A stretch of 64,000 nucleotides of DNA from positions 87,010 to 151,009 of the forward strand of contig JAUYVH010000008.1 of NCBI GenBank assembly GCA_030715135.1, written 5' to 3'. Of the stretch, positions 49,833-59,078 are shown in pieces. Position 1 is the stretch's first letter, and every line of letters starts with the position of its first letter. The DNA is from Keguizhuia sedimenti (GTDB lineage: Bacteria; Pseudomonadota; Gammaproteobacteria; Burkholderiales; Burkholderiaceae_D). The notes below the pieces were generated by a model that saw nothing but the letters and a program-made list of their open reading frames with translations, was not told the DNA's origin and made no database searches. Both the position numbers and the translations under genes were made by a program.

Positions 49833-50246
49833 ATGACAACTAAGATGAACAATGAATCCCGAATTGAATTGCCAGACGGAATGCCTCAGTTGCGCGTCAT
49901 GCCCATGCCTTCGGATGCAAATGTCCATGGCGATGTGTTCGGCGGCTGGATCATGGCGCAAGTCGATATCGCCGGCTCGCTGCTTGCAGTGCGCCATTCG
50001 GATGGCCGCGTAGCGACGGTTGCGGTCAACTCGTTTACATTCAAGCAGCCGGTCTTTGTCGGCAACCTGTTGTCCTTCTATACAAAAATTGTAAAAGTGG
50101 GCAATACTTCGATCACCGTGACGGTAGAAGTTTTTGCGGAACGCAGCCATCCTCCCTTTGAAATCGTCAAAGTCACCGAAGCAACCTTGACCTATGTTGC
50201 AACGGATGAAAACCGCCGTCCGCGCAAGGTTCCGCCTCTGCCTTAG
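49833..50246 (+). CDS. Acyl-CoA thioesterase, hot-dog fold (YciA-like)
   Basis: A 137-residue single hot-dog-domain thioesterase. ANVHGDVFGGWIMAQVDIAG carries the family motif with the catalytic aspartate, followed by VAVNSFTFKQPVFVGNLLSFY and the C-terminal VTEATLTYVA. It probably hydrolyses short- or medium-chain acyl-CoA. ATG 49833 (MTTKMNNESR) and ATG 49845 are both possible starts with weak ribosome binding sites. Confidence 0.88.
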   Translation: MTTKMNNESRIELPDGMPQLRVMPMPSDANVHGDVFGGWIMAQVDIAGSLLAVRHSDGRVATVAVNSFTFKQPVFVGNLLSFYTKIVKVGNTSITVTVEVFAERSHPPFEIVKVTEATLTYVATDENRRPRKVPPLP

Positions 50247-50359
50247 AAATTACATCCGGCCTCTGATTGAGAATTGACAGCAATTTCTGGGGAATGCCGG
50301 TCATCGCAGCAGGAATGCTTAGTGCATAGAAAAAATGTTTCTCGCTTCCGATATTGCCT

Positions 50360-51937
50360 ATGCAAGCAAACCGCCGTCATTTTCTTGCTCACATTACCCG
50401 CCTTGCCGGGCTTGCTTCCTTAACCGCCGCCCTGCCCGGGTTAAGCAAGGTACCGCTTAGTCATTATCCTTTCGCGCTCGGCGTCGCTTCCGGAGCGCCG
50501 CTTCCAACCGGCGTTGTCCTGTGGACCAGATTGATTGCCAATCCCATTGCAGAACAGGCGTTTTCCACGCAGGCGATTGCCGTGCGATGGGAAATCGCCG
50601 AAGACGAGCACTTCAGGCGCATCGCAGCCAAAGGCCAGGCTACGGCGGTACCGGAACTGGCGCACAGCATTCATGTGGATGCAAGCGGGTTGCAACCGGA
50701 CCGGTGGTATTGGTACCGGTTCATGGCGGGCGATGCCGTCAGCCCGACCGCGCGGACCCGTACCGCGCCATTGAAAGAAACCATGCCGGCCGCACTGCGA
50801 TTTGCCGTCGCGTCCTGCCAGCATTGGGAATTCGGGCATTATGCGGCGCATCGCCATATTGCTGCGGCCAACCCCGATCTCGTGGCTTTTTTAGGTGACT
50901 ACATTTATGAGTGGGGCCCCTATGATCTGGCACATCCCTCTGCGCCGCGTCAGCGCAATAATGAGAGCATGACCTTGGCGCATTACCGCGCACGGTATGC
51001 CCAATACAAGTCGGACCCGCACCTGCAGGCGGCACACCATGCCGCGCCTTGGATTCTGACCTGGGACGACCATGAGGTGGCAAACGACTATGGCAGGGAC
51101 CGTGACGAAATCCTGAGCCCGAGTTTTCATCAACGACGTGCGGCGGCCTACCAGGCATTTTACGAACACATGCCGGTCCGCCTGTTTTCAAACCAGCCCG
51201 GCGGTTTCGCGCAGATGCGGATTTACCAGCGCTACGGTTGGGGTCGACTGGCGCAATTCCACGTACTGGACAGCCGGCAATACCGCTCCTACCAGGCATG
51301 CCCGGTATCGGGCCGCGGAGGTTCTAATTCCGTCACCGCACATTGCCGCGAGCGATCGGAAAACCGGCGTACCCTGCTTGGCCATGAGCAGGAACAATGG
51401 CTGGACCAGGGTTTTGCCACTTCCCAGGCAAAATGGAACATCCTCGCCCAGCAGACACTGATGGCGCAGCACAGCCAGCTTCCGATCCGTAAGCCGGAAG
51501 ACGGACGCTTCTGGACGGACGGCTGGGATGGTTATCCTGCGGCACGCAAGCGGCTTTTTGATGCCCTGCAGCGTCATCGCCCCGCAAACCCGGTAGTCAT
51601 CTCCGGGGATGTACATGCGTTTTATGCAGCGGATTTAAGGCCGGATTTCATCAGGCCCGTCTCTACGGGCAACCCGGTGATCGCAACCGAATTTTGCGGC
51701 ACGTCCATAACTTCCAGCTCGCGTCCGCAATTGCGCACCGACCGTTACGTTGCGGAAAATCCGCATATTCAGTACGGCCGCAGTGACCGGCGCGGATTTG
51801 CCATAGTGGAACTTACTCCGGCAAAAATGAATGTGCATTTCATGGGGCTGGAGAATGTGCTGCGCGCCGAATCGCCGGCATCGGCATTGGCGAGCTTCGT
51901 TGTGGAAGATGGCAAGCCGGGCGTGCAGCGAAGCTGA
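50360..51937 (+). CDS. phoD: Alkaline phosphatase D-like phosphoesterase, Tat-exported
   Basis: A PhoD-type metallophosphoesterase of 525 residues. The N-terminus MQANRRHFLAH carries twin arginines (Arg5, Arg6) followed by a hydrophobic stretch, a Tat signal. The N-terminal domain (FALGVASGAPLPTGVVLWTRL) and the metal centre (FAVASCQHWE, VAFLGDYIYEWG, ILTWDDHEVANDYG, VVISGDVHAFYAAD) are typical. It probably acts in the periplasm on phosphodiesters. ATG 50360 is chosen over TTG 50354. No Pho-box was identified. Confidence 0.88.
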   Translation: MQANRRHFLAHITRLAGLASLTAALPGLSKVPLSHYPFALGVASGAPLPTGVVLWTRLIANPIAEQAFSTQAIAVRWEIAEDEHFRRIAAKGQATAVPELAHSIHVDASGLQPDRWYWYRFMAGDAVSPTARTRTAPLKETMPAALRFAVASCQHWEFGHYAAHRHIAAANPDLVAFLGDYIYEWGPYDLAHPSAPRQRNNESMTLAHYRARYAQYKSDPHLQAAHHAAPWILTWDDHEVANDYGRDRDEILSPSFHQRRAAAYQAFYEHMPVRLFSNQPGGFAQMRIYQRYGWGRLAQFHVLDSRQYRSYQACPVSGRGGSNSVTAHCRERSENRRTLLGHEQEQWLDQGFATSQAKWNILAQQTLMAQHSQLPIRKPEDGRFWTDGWDGYPAARKRLFDALQRHRPANPVVISGDVHAFYAADLRPDFIRPVSTGNPVIATEFCGTSITSSSRPQLRTDRYVAENPHIQYGRSDRRGFAIVELTPAKMNVHFMGLENVLRAESPASALASFVVEDGKPGVQRS

Positions 51938-52000
51938 CCGTGAGGAAAGACAGCCTGTCCGCTTTGTCCGTGCCGAATGAGCATCGCTGGCAGAAGCGGT

Positions 52001-53734
52001 TTATCCTATATTTTGCATTTTCGGGATGGCAGGCTGCTGATTCTTTGCAGCTTCTTTCATCTCCCGCAATTCACGGCGCAGGATCTTGCCGACATTTGTC
52101 TTTGGAAGCTCGTCGCGGAATTCAATATATTTCGGCCGCTTGTAACCGGTCAGCTGCGTACGGCAGTATTCCAGAATCTGCTCGGAAGTCAGCAAAGGAT
52201 CCTTGCGGACGACGAATAGCTTCACTGCTTCGCCGGTGTGCTGGTCCGGCACGCCGACGCAGGCACACTCGAGTACGCCGGGATGCGCGGCAACAACCCC
52301 TTCGACTTCGTTTGGATATACGTTGAAACCGGACACCAGAATCATGTCTTTTTTGCGGTCGATGATCTTGACGTAACCATCCTTGTTCATGAGGCCAATG
52401 TCGCCGGATTTGAAAAATCCGTCGGCGGTCATTGCCTTTGCTGTTTCGTCGGGACGATTCCAGTAACCCACCATGACTTGCGGGCCGCGAATCCCTATTT
52501 CTCCGGGCTGGTCGATTGGCAGCGGCTGGCCTTCTTCATCCAGAATGGCGATGTCGGTCGACGGAAGCGGCAATCCGATCGTTCCATTGAACGGCAGGAT
52601 CTCGGTTTCGCTGCAGGGATTGCAGGTGGCCACCGGCGATGTCTCGGACAGGCCATACCCCTCGATAATGGGGCAACCCGTGACCTTGAACCATTTGTCG
52701 GCCACTGCCGCCTGCACGGCCATGCCGCCGCCATTGCAGATGCGCAGGGCGGAAAAATCAAGCTTGGCGAAATCCGGATGATTCAAGAGAGCGTTAAACA
52801 AGGTATTTACTGCCGGCATCTTGTGCGGTCTATATTTCCCGATAACTTTTACCAGTTCAGGAATATCGCGTGGATTGGGCACCAGAATATTCAGCGCACC
52901 GGTACGTATGCCGAGCAAGCCGCAGGATGTCAGCGCGAAGATGTGATACAGAGGCAATGCGCACAGGATGCGCAACTGGTCCAGGGCAGGCTGCCTGCGT
53001 ATGCCGGGCTGCAGCCAGGCTTCGGTCTGCAAGACATTGGCGATCACGTTTCGATGGCTCAGCATCGCGCCTTTTGCCACGCCGGTCGTGCCGCCGGTAT
53101 ATTGCAAAAATGCAATATCATCTTGCGTTTGCGTTATCCTGCGCAACGTTTGGTGCGCTCCCTTGTGCAATACATCTTTAAAGGACACGGTCCCGCGCAA
53201 AGAAAACGCCGGAACAAGCTTTTTTACCCGCCGCACCACAAAGTTGACCGCCGCACCTTTCAGGGTGCCAAGCAGATCGCCCATACTGGCAACCACGATG
53301 TGCTTAAGCTGCGTTTGATCCACCACCTTTTGCAGGGTATGAGCAAAGTTTTCCAGGATGATGATGGCCTCGGCACCCGAGTCTTTCAACTGATGCGCCA
53401 GTTCCCTCGGCGTATAAAGCGGATTGATATTCACGACCGTATAGCCCGCCCGCAGTACTGCGGCAATCACGACCGGGTATTGCAGGATGTTCGGCATCAT
53501 CAGTCCGACGCGAGCGCCCTTTTCCATGCCCGTGCTCTGCAACCAGGCCCCGAGTTTCTGCGACAAGGCGTCCAGTTCCGCATACGTCATGAATGTGCCC
53601 ATGCACACACAGGCAGGACGGCTTGCATACTGGGAAAACGACTGCTCTATCAATTGAGTCAGGGACGCATAATGCGTGTAATCAATGTCAGCCGGTACTC
53701 CTTTGGCATACGACTTGATCCAGATTCTCTCCAT
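52001..53734 (-). CDS. fadD: Long-chain fatty acid--CoA ligase FadD-like
   Basis: A 577-residue adenylate-forming enzyme that activates fatty acids. The AMP-binding motif LQYTGGTTGVAKGAMLSH, IIEGYGLSETSPV, and the C-terminal block GFFKSGDIGLMNKDGYVKIIDRKKD with VSGFNVYPNEVEG and a final lysine in KTNVGKILRREL are present. AGGGGG lies upstream of ATG 53734. Start and length match betaproteobacterial FadD; exact chain-length preference is unknown. Confidence 0.9.
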   Translation of the reverse strand: MERIWIKSYAKGVPADIDYTHYASLTQLIEQSFSQYASRPACVCMGTFMTYAELDALSQKLGAWLQSTGMEKGARVGLMMPNILQYPVVIAAVLRAGYTVVNINPLYTPRELAHQLKDSGAEAIIILENFAHTLQKVVDQTQLKHIVVASMGDLLGTLKGAAVNFVVRRVKKLVPAFSLRGTVSFKDVLHKGAHQTLRRITQTQDDIAFLQYTGGTTGVAKGAMLSHRNVIANVLQTEAWLQPGIRRQPALDQLRILCALPLYHIFALTSCGLLGIRTGALNILVPNPRDIPELVKVIGKYRPHKMPAVNTLFNALLNHPDFAKLDFSALRICNGGGMAVQAAVADKWFKVTGCPIIEGYGLSETSPVATCNPCSETEILPFNGTIGLPLPSTDIAILDEEGQPLPIDQPGEIGIRGPQVMVGYWNRPDETAKAMTADGFFKSGDIGLMNKDGYVKIIDRKKDMILVSGFNVYPNEVEGVVAAHPGVLECACVGVPDQHTGEAVKLFVVRKDPLLTSEQILEYCRTQLTGYKRPKYIEFRDELPKTNVGKILRRELREMKEAAKNQQPAIPKMQNIG

Positions 53735-54164
53735 TGTCGGCCCCCTTGTGCTCAGCTGGTTTTATCGTCTTTTCATACGCAAACGCAATCAGTAAAGCTG
53801 AGTCCGGTCATCCGCATGGTCCACCAATGCGCACCGTATCGCAGCTTGCTCCATGCTATCGGGGGCTTGACTGGGATGCAAGCAGTTTAAGCACGGCCGT
53901 TTTCGGCCTACGGCCTGAACAAGACCGCCTGTCTCCACGTTGATTTTGCCAACGAGCGTCCGACAATACGCTTCTGGTACGTTGCCGCCGGTGTTTGCCC
54001 ATTCCTGTATGCCTGCCGCTCCGGATAAATTTCTGCACCCGAGTACATCGCCTGGCATGACGCATTAACCGTGCATCTGTAGCGGTATCCGAAGCGCTTC
54101 CGAGCGTGATCTACGGCTTTCTGCGAAGGTGGGCACCTTGCGTACTGGCCGGGCTAAATGCCGT
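53735..54164. other. Intergenic region between fadD and the aminopeptidase lipoprotein gene
   Basis: About 430 bases that should hold the fadD promoter. Several short frames occur on both strands but none has recognisable protein features. A GGCC-rich self-complementary patch (GGCCGTTTTCGGCCTACGGC) is at about 53893-53912. I see no repeat family, tRNA or terminator. Confidence 0.5.
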
Positions 54165-55256
54165 TTATCTTGACGCGTCCGCCGCATCTGCCTGCGCCGT
54201 CATGGAATGCGTCCTGGCAAACTGCGCCAGCCGCGAATGGCGTGATTCCTTGTCAAGCGCCGACAGGGTTCGCACTGCCGCATAAAATTTCCCGAAATCC
54301 TGTTCGCGCATCAACATTGCCTTAAATCCCGGCACCAGATCATGATAGGTCGCAATGGAAGAAAGATGCGCATTGGACAATGGCTCCGCAAACCAGCGGT
54401 CATAGCCCGCATAGCCGCCCCAGGATTCTTTCAGAATCTCATATTCGTCTTTCATGGCTTCGAAAACCAGTTTCTTGTGCTGTCTCTTTTCAGCACGGCT
54501 GGCCTGTCGCTCATAGTTCAATTCGAGCTGCTTGCGGTATTTCATCAGCAGGGCAAGAAAATTCTTTCGCCTGCCTTCATGCTCCATATACGCTTCACGG
54601 GTTTTCGGGTCGCCGTATTTTTCCAACCAGCGCTCGATGCCTACCTCTTCGACCGCTACCGCAAACGATTCGTTGAACTTTGAATCATCCTTGGCATATG
54701 CGACTTGGTGCGCCAGTTCATGAAATACAAGCTTGGCCAGCTGACCTTCCGGATACTGGATAAATGTAGACAGCACCGGGTCACTGAACCAGCCAAGCGT
54801 GGAATAGGCCGGTACGCCGGACACTTGCACGTCGTACCCTTCCTCGCGCAATTCTGCCGCGAATGCTTTGGCTTCCTCCTTGCTGTAATAGCCGCGATAA
54901 TTTACGCAGCCGGCAATCGGGAAGCACCATTGCAAAGGTTTCAAGGAAAGTTCAGGAGTAGCGACCACATTCCATAAAACATAGGGACGCTTGAGATCCG
55001 TATAGTTTTTAAAGGTATCGTTATCGGGAAGGCCAAGTTCATTTGCGGCGAACTTGCGAATCTGTTTGACCTTGGTGAGCTTGAATTTCAGTTTCTCTTC
55101 CACCCCGGGATCGGCAAGCCAGTCCTCGATAGGCCTCGCATCAGCCATCAGGGAAAACTGTCCTTGCATCGCTTGCATGTAATAGCCGAGTTGCGCGCAG
55201 CCTGCTACCAAACTTACCGAACCAGCGAAGACAATCCATTTCCACCTTAACTTCAT
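54165..55256 (-). CDS. Putative aminopeptidase, lipoprotein (Aminopep family)
   Basis: A 363-residue protein of the putative zinc aminopeptidase family. The signal ends in a lipobox, SLVAGC, so Cys20 is probably lipidated. The zinc motif VFHELAHQVAYAKDD (HExxH) and the downstream FNESFAVAVEEVGIERWL, which supplies a glutamate, are intact, as is VPAYSTLGWFSDPVLSTF. It is likely periplasmic, attached to inner or outer membrane. Substrate unknown. It is divergent from the M20 amidohydrolase gene. Confidence 0.87.
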   Translation of the reverse strand: MKLRWKWIVFAGSVSLVAGCAQLGYYMQAMQGQFSLMADARPIEDWLADPGVEEKLKFKLTKVKQIRKFAANELGLPDNDTFKNYTDLKRPYVLWNVVATPELSLKPLQWCFPIAGCVNYRGYYSKEEAKAFAAELREEGYDVQVSGVPAYSTLGWFSDPVLSTFIQYPEGQLAKLVFHELAHQVAYAKDDSKFNESFAVAVEEVGIERWLEKYGDPKTREAYMEHEGRRKNFLALLMKYRKQLELNYERQASRAEKRQHKKLVFEAMKDEYEILKESWGGYAGYDRWFAEPLSNAHLSSIATYHDLVPGFKAMLMREQDFGKFYAAVRTLSALDKESRHSRLAQFARTHSMTAQADAADASR

Positions 55257-55933
55257 CGCCCTTATTCCTTCTCTGCATCATCATCGGTTGCATGCACCCG
55301 ACCGCACTGCCATCCCCAGCCCTGCCACTGATGTCTTACGGCTTACGTTCACCGCGCTCCAAGAGTGGCCTGTAATATGATTTACTCATTGGATCGGGAT
55401 GCGCGGCAGCCAACAGCTCAAGCATTTAGCCCTTCCCAAATTCGATCCTACTGCAATCTGTTTGGCTAATGAAGTGAATCACGCTTCCTGCCAAAAAAAT
55501 TCTCATTCAGGAGACAATTGATTGTCTTAGTGGCATTCAAAAATAACCTAATTGCATGCAATTTCTCTATGAGGGCCCGTGCCTGCCGCTCGGATTCGCG
55601 GAAAAGCAATGCGCCTTCGTTAAAGAGAAATTTTTCCAAAACCTTGCAGCGTGCCGGATTTCTGTTTGAGCGGTTTACAAAGTCACAAAGCGCGTCTGCC
55701 TGCGCTGTCGCCTCTTGTCATGTTCATCCCTGTCGCGGCATTTTTTGAGGCCGACAAACTTGGCTGCACCACAATACGGACTTACCCTGCATAGCGGTTT
55801 CAAAGCTTGATCCTTTTCGATGCTTCAGCGACGATGGAGGCGTAAAATTACATAAAATATTGTTTTTAGCGCGTTGCGGGCAAGCGGTGCCAACCGATCG
55901 CTTCCCGGCCAAGGCAAAAAAGGATACGACATC
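55257..55933. other. Divergent intergenic region with two palindromes
   Basis: About 675 bases between the aminopeptidase lipoprotein and amidohydrolase genes. Two dyads lie close together: GACAATTGATTGTC (55513-55526) and the perfect 14-bp palindrome AATTGCATGCAATT (55550-55563). They could be operator sites for either gene. The open frame 55518-55748 has no protein features I recognise. Confidence 0.45.
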
Positions 55934-57127
55934 ATGCAGTTGATTGATTCCATCGTTCAATTTCATTCGGAACTGCAGCGCATTCGACGCGACATTCATG
56001 CGTACCCCGAGTTGCGCTTCGAAGAAAAGCGAACGTCTGATCTTGTTGCGCAAAAATTAACCGAATGGGATATCCCTGTACTTCGCGGAATGGGAGGAAC
56101 CGGCGTGGTCGGGATAATCAAGAACGGAACCAGCACACGTTCGATTGGCCTGCGCGCCGATATGGATGCATTACCGATGCAGGAATTTAACCGTTTTCCG
56201 CATGCATCCCGCCATGAGGGAATCATGCACGGATGCGGACATGACGGGCATATTGCAATGCTGCTTGGAGCCGCATATTACCTGTCACGTCACCGGCACT
56301 TCGACGGAACGGTTTATCTTATCTTTCAGCCCGCCGAGGAAGGCGGCGGCGGCGCGAAGCGCATGATGGAGGATGGTTTATTCAGGCAATGCCCGATGGA
56401 TGCCGTATTCGGCATGCATAACTGGCCCGGCACGGCGACCGGCACGTTCGGCGTGACGACCGGACCCATGATGGCTTCTTCCAACGAGTTTGAAGTTGTC
56501 GTCAAGGGCAAGGGTGCCCACGCGGCACAGCCGTACAAGGGTATCGACCCGATCATGATTGCCGTGCAAATCGCACAAAGCTGGCAAACAATCGTTACGC
56601 GCAACCGCAACCCGGTAGATGCCGCGGTACTTTCAATCACGCAAATTCACGCAGGCAGCGCCAGCAATGTCATACCGGATGATGCGACGCTGGCAGGAAC
56701 GGTCCGTACCTTCACCATACCGGTACTGGATTTGATAGAAGAGCGCATGCGTACGATTGCAGAGCATACGGCCAAAGCCTTTGGCGCCGAAATCGATTTT
56801 CGTTTCACCCGCAATTATCCGCCACTGATCAACCACGCCAGGGAAACCAACTTCGCAATCGATGTGATGCGCTCCGTGGTGGGCGTAAAAAATGTCGATA
56901 CAGATGCAGAACCGACGATGGGCGCGGAAGATTTCGCATTTATGCTGCAGGAAAAGCCGGGCTGTTATGTATTCATCGGCAACGGCGACGGCGCGCACCG
57001 TCATGCGGGCCACGGTTTGGGGCCCTGTAACCTGCACAATCCGAACTACGACTTCAATGATGATTTGCTTCCGATTGGTGCAACCTACTGGGTGCGCTTG
57101 GCAGAGGCTTATTTGAAAAGCGCGTAG
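55934..57127 (+). CDS. M20-family amidohydrolase (hippurate hydrolase-like)
   Basis: A 397-residue metal-dependent amidohydrolase of the M20D group, which includes hippuricase, IAA-amino-acid hydrolase and N-acetyl-diaminopimelate deacetylase. The metal-site motifs MHGCGHDGHIAMLLGAA, FQPAEEGGGGAKRM, MHNWPG and MGAEDFAFML are all present, and GKGAHAAQPYKGIDP marks the dimerisation domain. AAGGA lies nine bases before ATG 55934. It has no signal peptide. The substrate cannot be inferred from context. Confidence 0.9.
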   Translation: MQLIDSIVQFHSELQRIRRDIHAYPELRFEEKRTSDLVAQKLTEWDIPVLRGMGGTGVVGIIKNGTSTRSIGLRADMDALPMQEFNRFPHASRHEGIMHGCGHDGHIAMLLGAAYYLSRHRHFDGTVYLIFQPAEEGGGGAKRMMEDGLFRQCPMDAVFGMHNWPGTATGTFGVTTGPMMASSNEFEVVVKGKGAHAAQPYKGIDPIMIAVQIAQSWQTIVTRNRNPVDAAVLSITQIHAGSASNVIPDDATLAGTVRTFTIPVLDLIEERMRTIAEHTAKAFGAEIDFRFTRNYPPLINHARETNFAIDVMRSVVGVKNVDTDAEPTMGAEDFAFMLQEKPGCYVFIGNGDGAHRHAGHGLGPCNLHNPNYDFNDDLLPIGATYWVRLAEAYLKSA

Positions 57128-57174
57128 ATCTGTGCCGGGGGTCAAGCCACCTGTCCGCAGTAATCACAACTCCC

Positions 57175-58194
57175 ATGCAATACGGCGCGGCTGAATCACT
57201 CGCAAGCTTTGCTTCCCCGTTCGCGCGTATTGCACTCGCCAATATCGTACGCCCCTATCCAAACCAGCCGGGACATGTCCTGCTCGACGCTTCAAGCCTG
57301 GCTGAGCCCGAGGAATTGCACCCGGTGTTCTACGGCAGTTACGACTGGCACTCCGCTGTCCATATGCATTGGCTGCTGGTCACGCTTTTGCATCGGCATC
57401 CAGCCCTGCCCGAGGCAGAGCAAATCCGGCGCCTTCTGTCCCACCGTTTCACGCCGGAAAAAATAGAAAAAGAAGCGCTTTATTTTCAACAGCCATGCAA
57501 TAGTGCTTTTGAACGCACATACGGCTGGGCCTGGCTTTTGAAGCTGCAATGCGCCTTGAGCGAAGGGGCAACGAAGCTTTCAGAGGTCGGCGTTTGGCGT
57601 ACTTGTATGCAACCGTTCGCTGATCTGATCGTGCAACGCTATCTGGATTTCCTGCCGGTGGCACGATTTGCCATTCGTGCCGGCACACATGGAAATAGCG
57701 CATTCGGCCTGCTGTTTGCGCTTGAATATGCGCAAGCCGCGGGGCACACCAAACTGGCGGATCGTGTGCTTGCAAAAGCGCTGGAATGGTTCGGCCGAGA
57801 TCGCCGCTATCCGGCCGATTATGAACCTGGCGGCGATGACTTTTTATCAGGTGGACTAACCGAAGCCGCATTGATGCGACAGATGCTTAGTCCTGGTGAG
57901 TTTGTACGCTGGTGGCAGGACTTCTGCCCGGACCATGTAGCGTTGAAGTCATGGCTGACGCCGGTTCCGGTGGCGGACCGCAGCGACCCGAAACTGGCGC
58001 ATCTTGACGGCTTGAATCTCTCGCGTGCATGGTGCTGGAAAATGCTGCGCCCGGCATTGCCAGATTCGCTCGCCTTAACGGCCGATTCCGCTATCGATGC
58101 ACATCTCGCGACATCCCTGCCCTTTACGATCTATGGGCACTATGCCGGCACACATTGGTTAGCCAGTTTTGCATTACTGGCATTATTGGCTTGA
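57175..58194 (+). CDS. DUF2891-family protein
   Basis: A 339-residue protein rich in aromatic residues with family blocks HPVFYGSYDWHSAVHMHWLL near the N-terminus, FERTYGWAWLLKL, RAGTHGNSAFGL, and YEPGGDDFLSGGLTEA, resembling (alpha/alpha)-barrel glycosidase-like folds. Function is unknown. It follows the M20 amidohydrolase by 47 bases and is probably co-transcribed. Confidence 0.85.
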   Translation: MQYGAAESLASFASPFARIALANIVRPYPNQPGHVLLDASSLAEPEELHPVFYGSYDWHSAVHMHWLLVTLLHRHPALPEAEQIRRLLSHRFTPEKIEKEALYFQQPCNSAFERTYGWAWLLKLQCALSEGATKLSEVGVWRTCMQPFADLIVQRYLDFLPVARFAIRAGTHGNSAFGLLFALEYAQAAGHTKLADRVLAKALEWFGRDRRYPADYEPGGDDFLSGGLTEAALMRQMLSPGEFVRWWQDFCPDHVALKSWLTPVPVADRSDPKLAHLDGLNLSRAWCWKMLRPALPDSLALTADSAIDAHLATSLPFTIYGHYAGTHWLASFALLALLA

Positions 58195-58239
58195 GCGCAG
58201 CCAGGTCAACGCAATGACCTGCAAACTTTTCGGGTGGAT

Positions 58240-59022
58240 TTATTTCTGAGCCAGGCTAGGTTTATTCAGCAAACGTAAGTCGCCATACCAGGCATCGACA
58301 GCTTCGCCGGTATTGTCGGTATCGGTCATGATGCCCACTCCGACCAGGCGTCCGGGTTTTTCTCCAAATGCCTTTTCAAAGTCTTCGGCAATATTGCGTG
58401 AAAAATAACGCCACTCTCCGACACCTTCCGGCCCTGAGGCGACTACGATCATCTTGATCCGGCTTGTGCGTGTGCTGTCGATGACAGTACCGACCGGCGC
58501 CTTGTTTTCCCATACATACATCAAGGTCGCGTAAGGAAAATCATGCCCGGTAATGACTTTTGCCGTCTCGAACAGGATTTGATCCGCAAAAGGCATATTG
58601 TCCTTGTCGCCATCAAATCCCAGAATGATACGTGCGGGCGAATCTTCAGCATGGCGTTGATAATTGTCCGCCGATTCGATGAGACTGCCAATCCGCCATT
58701 GCCAGCTCAGCCACGGCTTAACCAAGGGGTCGATGCTGACATGCTGCATCAGCCCGGATGAAGCGCCATGCGCGCTGGCATGCACCACGGTTTTATTGCT
58801 TTCTCTGACGAGTTGATAGTGCGTTTGCTTCTTGTTGCGATGGATGACGAGCGGCTCCCAATTTTCTGGCAGCCCGCCAACTGGATTTTGAGAAAATGTC
58901 GCAATCGCTCTATTGTTCTTGAGTTTCTTGGTTTCCGAGAGCGGCGGTGTATTGCTTTTCGGCGAATGCGCGCAGCCTGCCACTAACAGCGTGATAAGCA
59001 GAAGAGAAAATAATCGTGTCAT
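58240..59022 (-). CDS. DUF3047 lipoprotein
   Basis: A 260-residue predicted lipoprotein: MTRLFSLLLITLLVAGCAHS has a clear lipobox (LVAGC). The mature part matches DUF3047 proteins (WLSWQWRIGSLIESADN, FPYATLMYVWENKAPVGTV, and the C-terminal GIMTDTDNTGEAVDAWYGDL), probably a beta-sandwich of unknown role. ATG 59022 is chosen over the open frame to 59088, which would overlap the ABC gene. It is 56 bases downstream of that gene and likely in one operon with it. Confidence 0.85.
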   Translation of the reverse strand: MTRLFSLLLITLLVAGCAHSPKSNTPPLSETKKLKNNRAIATFSQNPVGGLPENWEPLVIHRNKKQTHYQLVRESNKTVVHASAHGASSGLMQHVSIDPLVKPWLSWQWRIGSLIESADNYQRHAEDSPARIILGFDGDKDNMPFADQILFETAKVITGHDFPYATLMYVWENKAPVGTVIDSTRTSRIKMIVVASGPEGVGEWRYFSRNIAEDFEKAFGEKPGRLVGVGIMTDTDNTGEAVDAWYGDLRLLNKPSLAQK

Positions 59023-59078
59023 GATCGATAAACCGAAATTGCCTGCGATCGCATGCGTATAGTCGAAGCTGCGGAATC

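Noticed and set aside
52238..53890. A 550-codon open frame antisense to fadD
   Set aside because: It lies wholly opposite a clear FadD gene, has no recognisable domain and low-complexity His/Arg/Gln-rich sequence. Long antisense frames are common where codon third positions are GC-rich.
53789..54065. Small minus-strand frames between fadD and the aminopeptidase lipoprotein gene as a pseudogene
   Set aside because: I could not match any frame, or a frameshifted join of frames, to a protein family.
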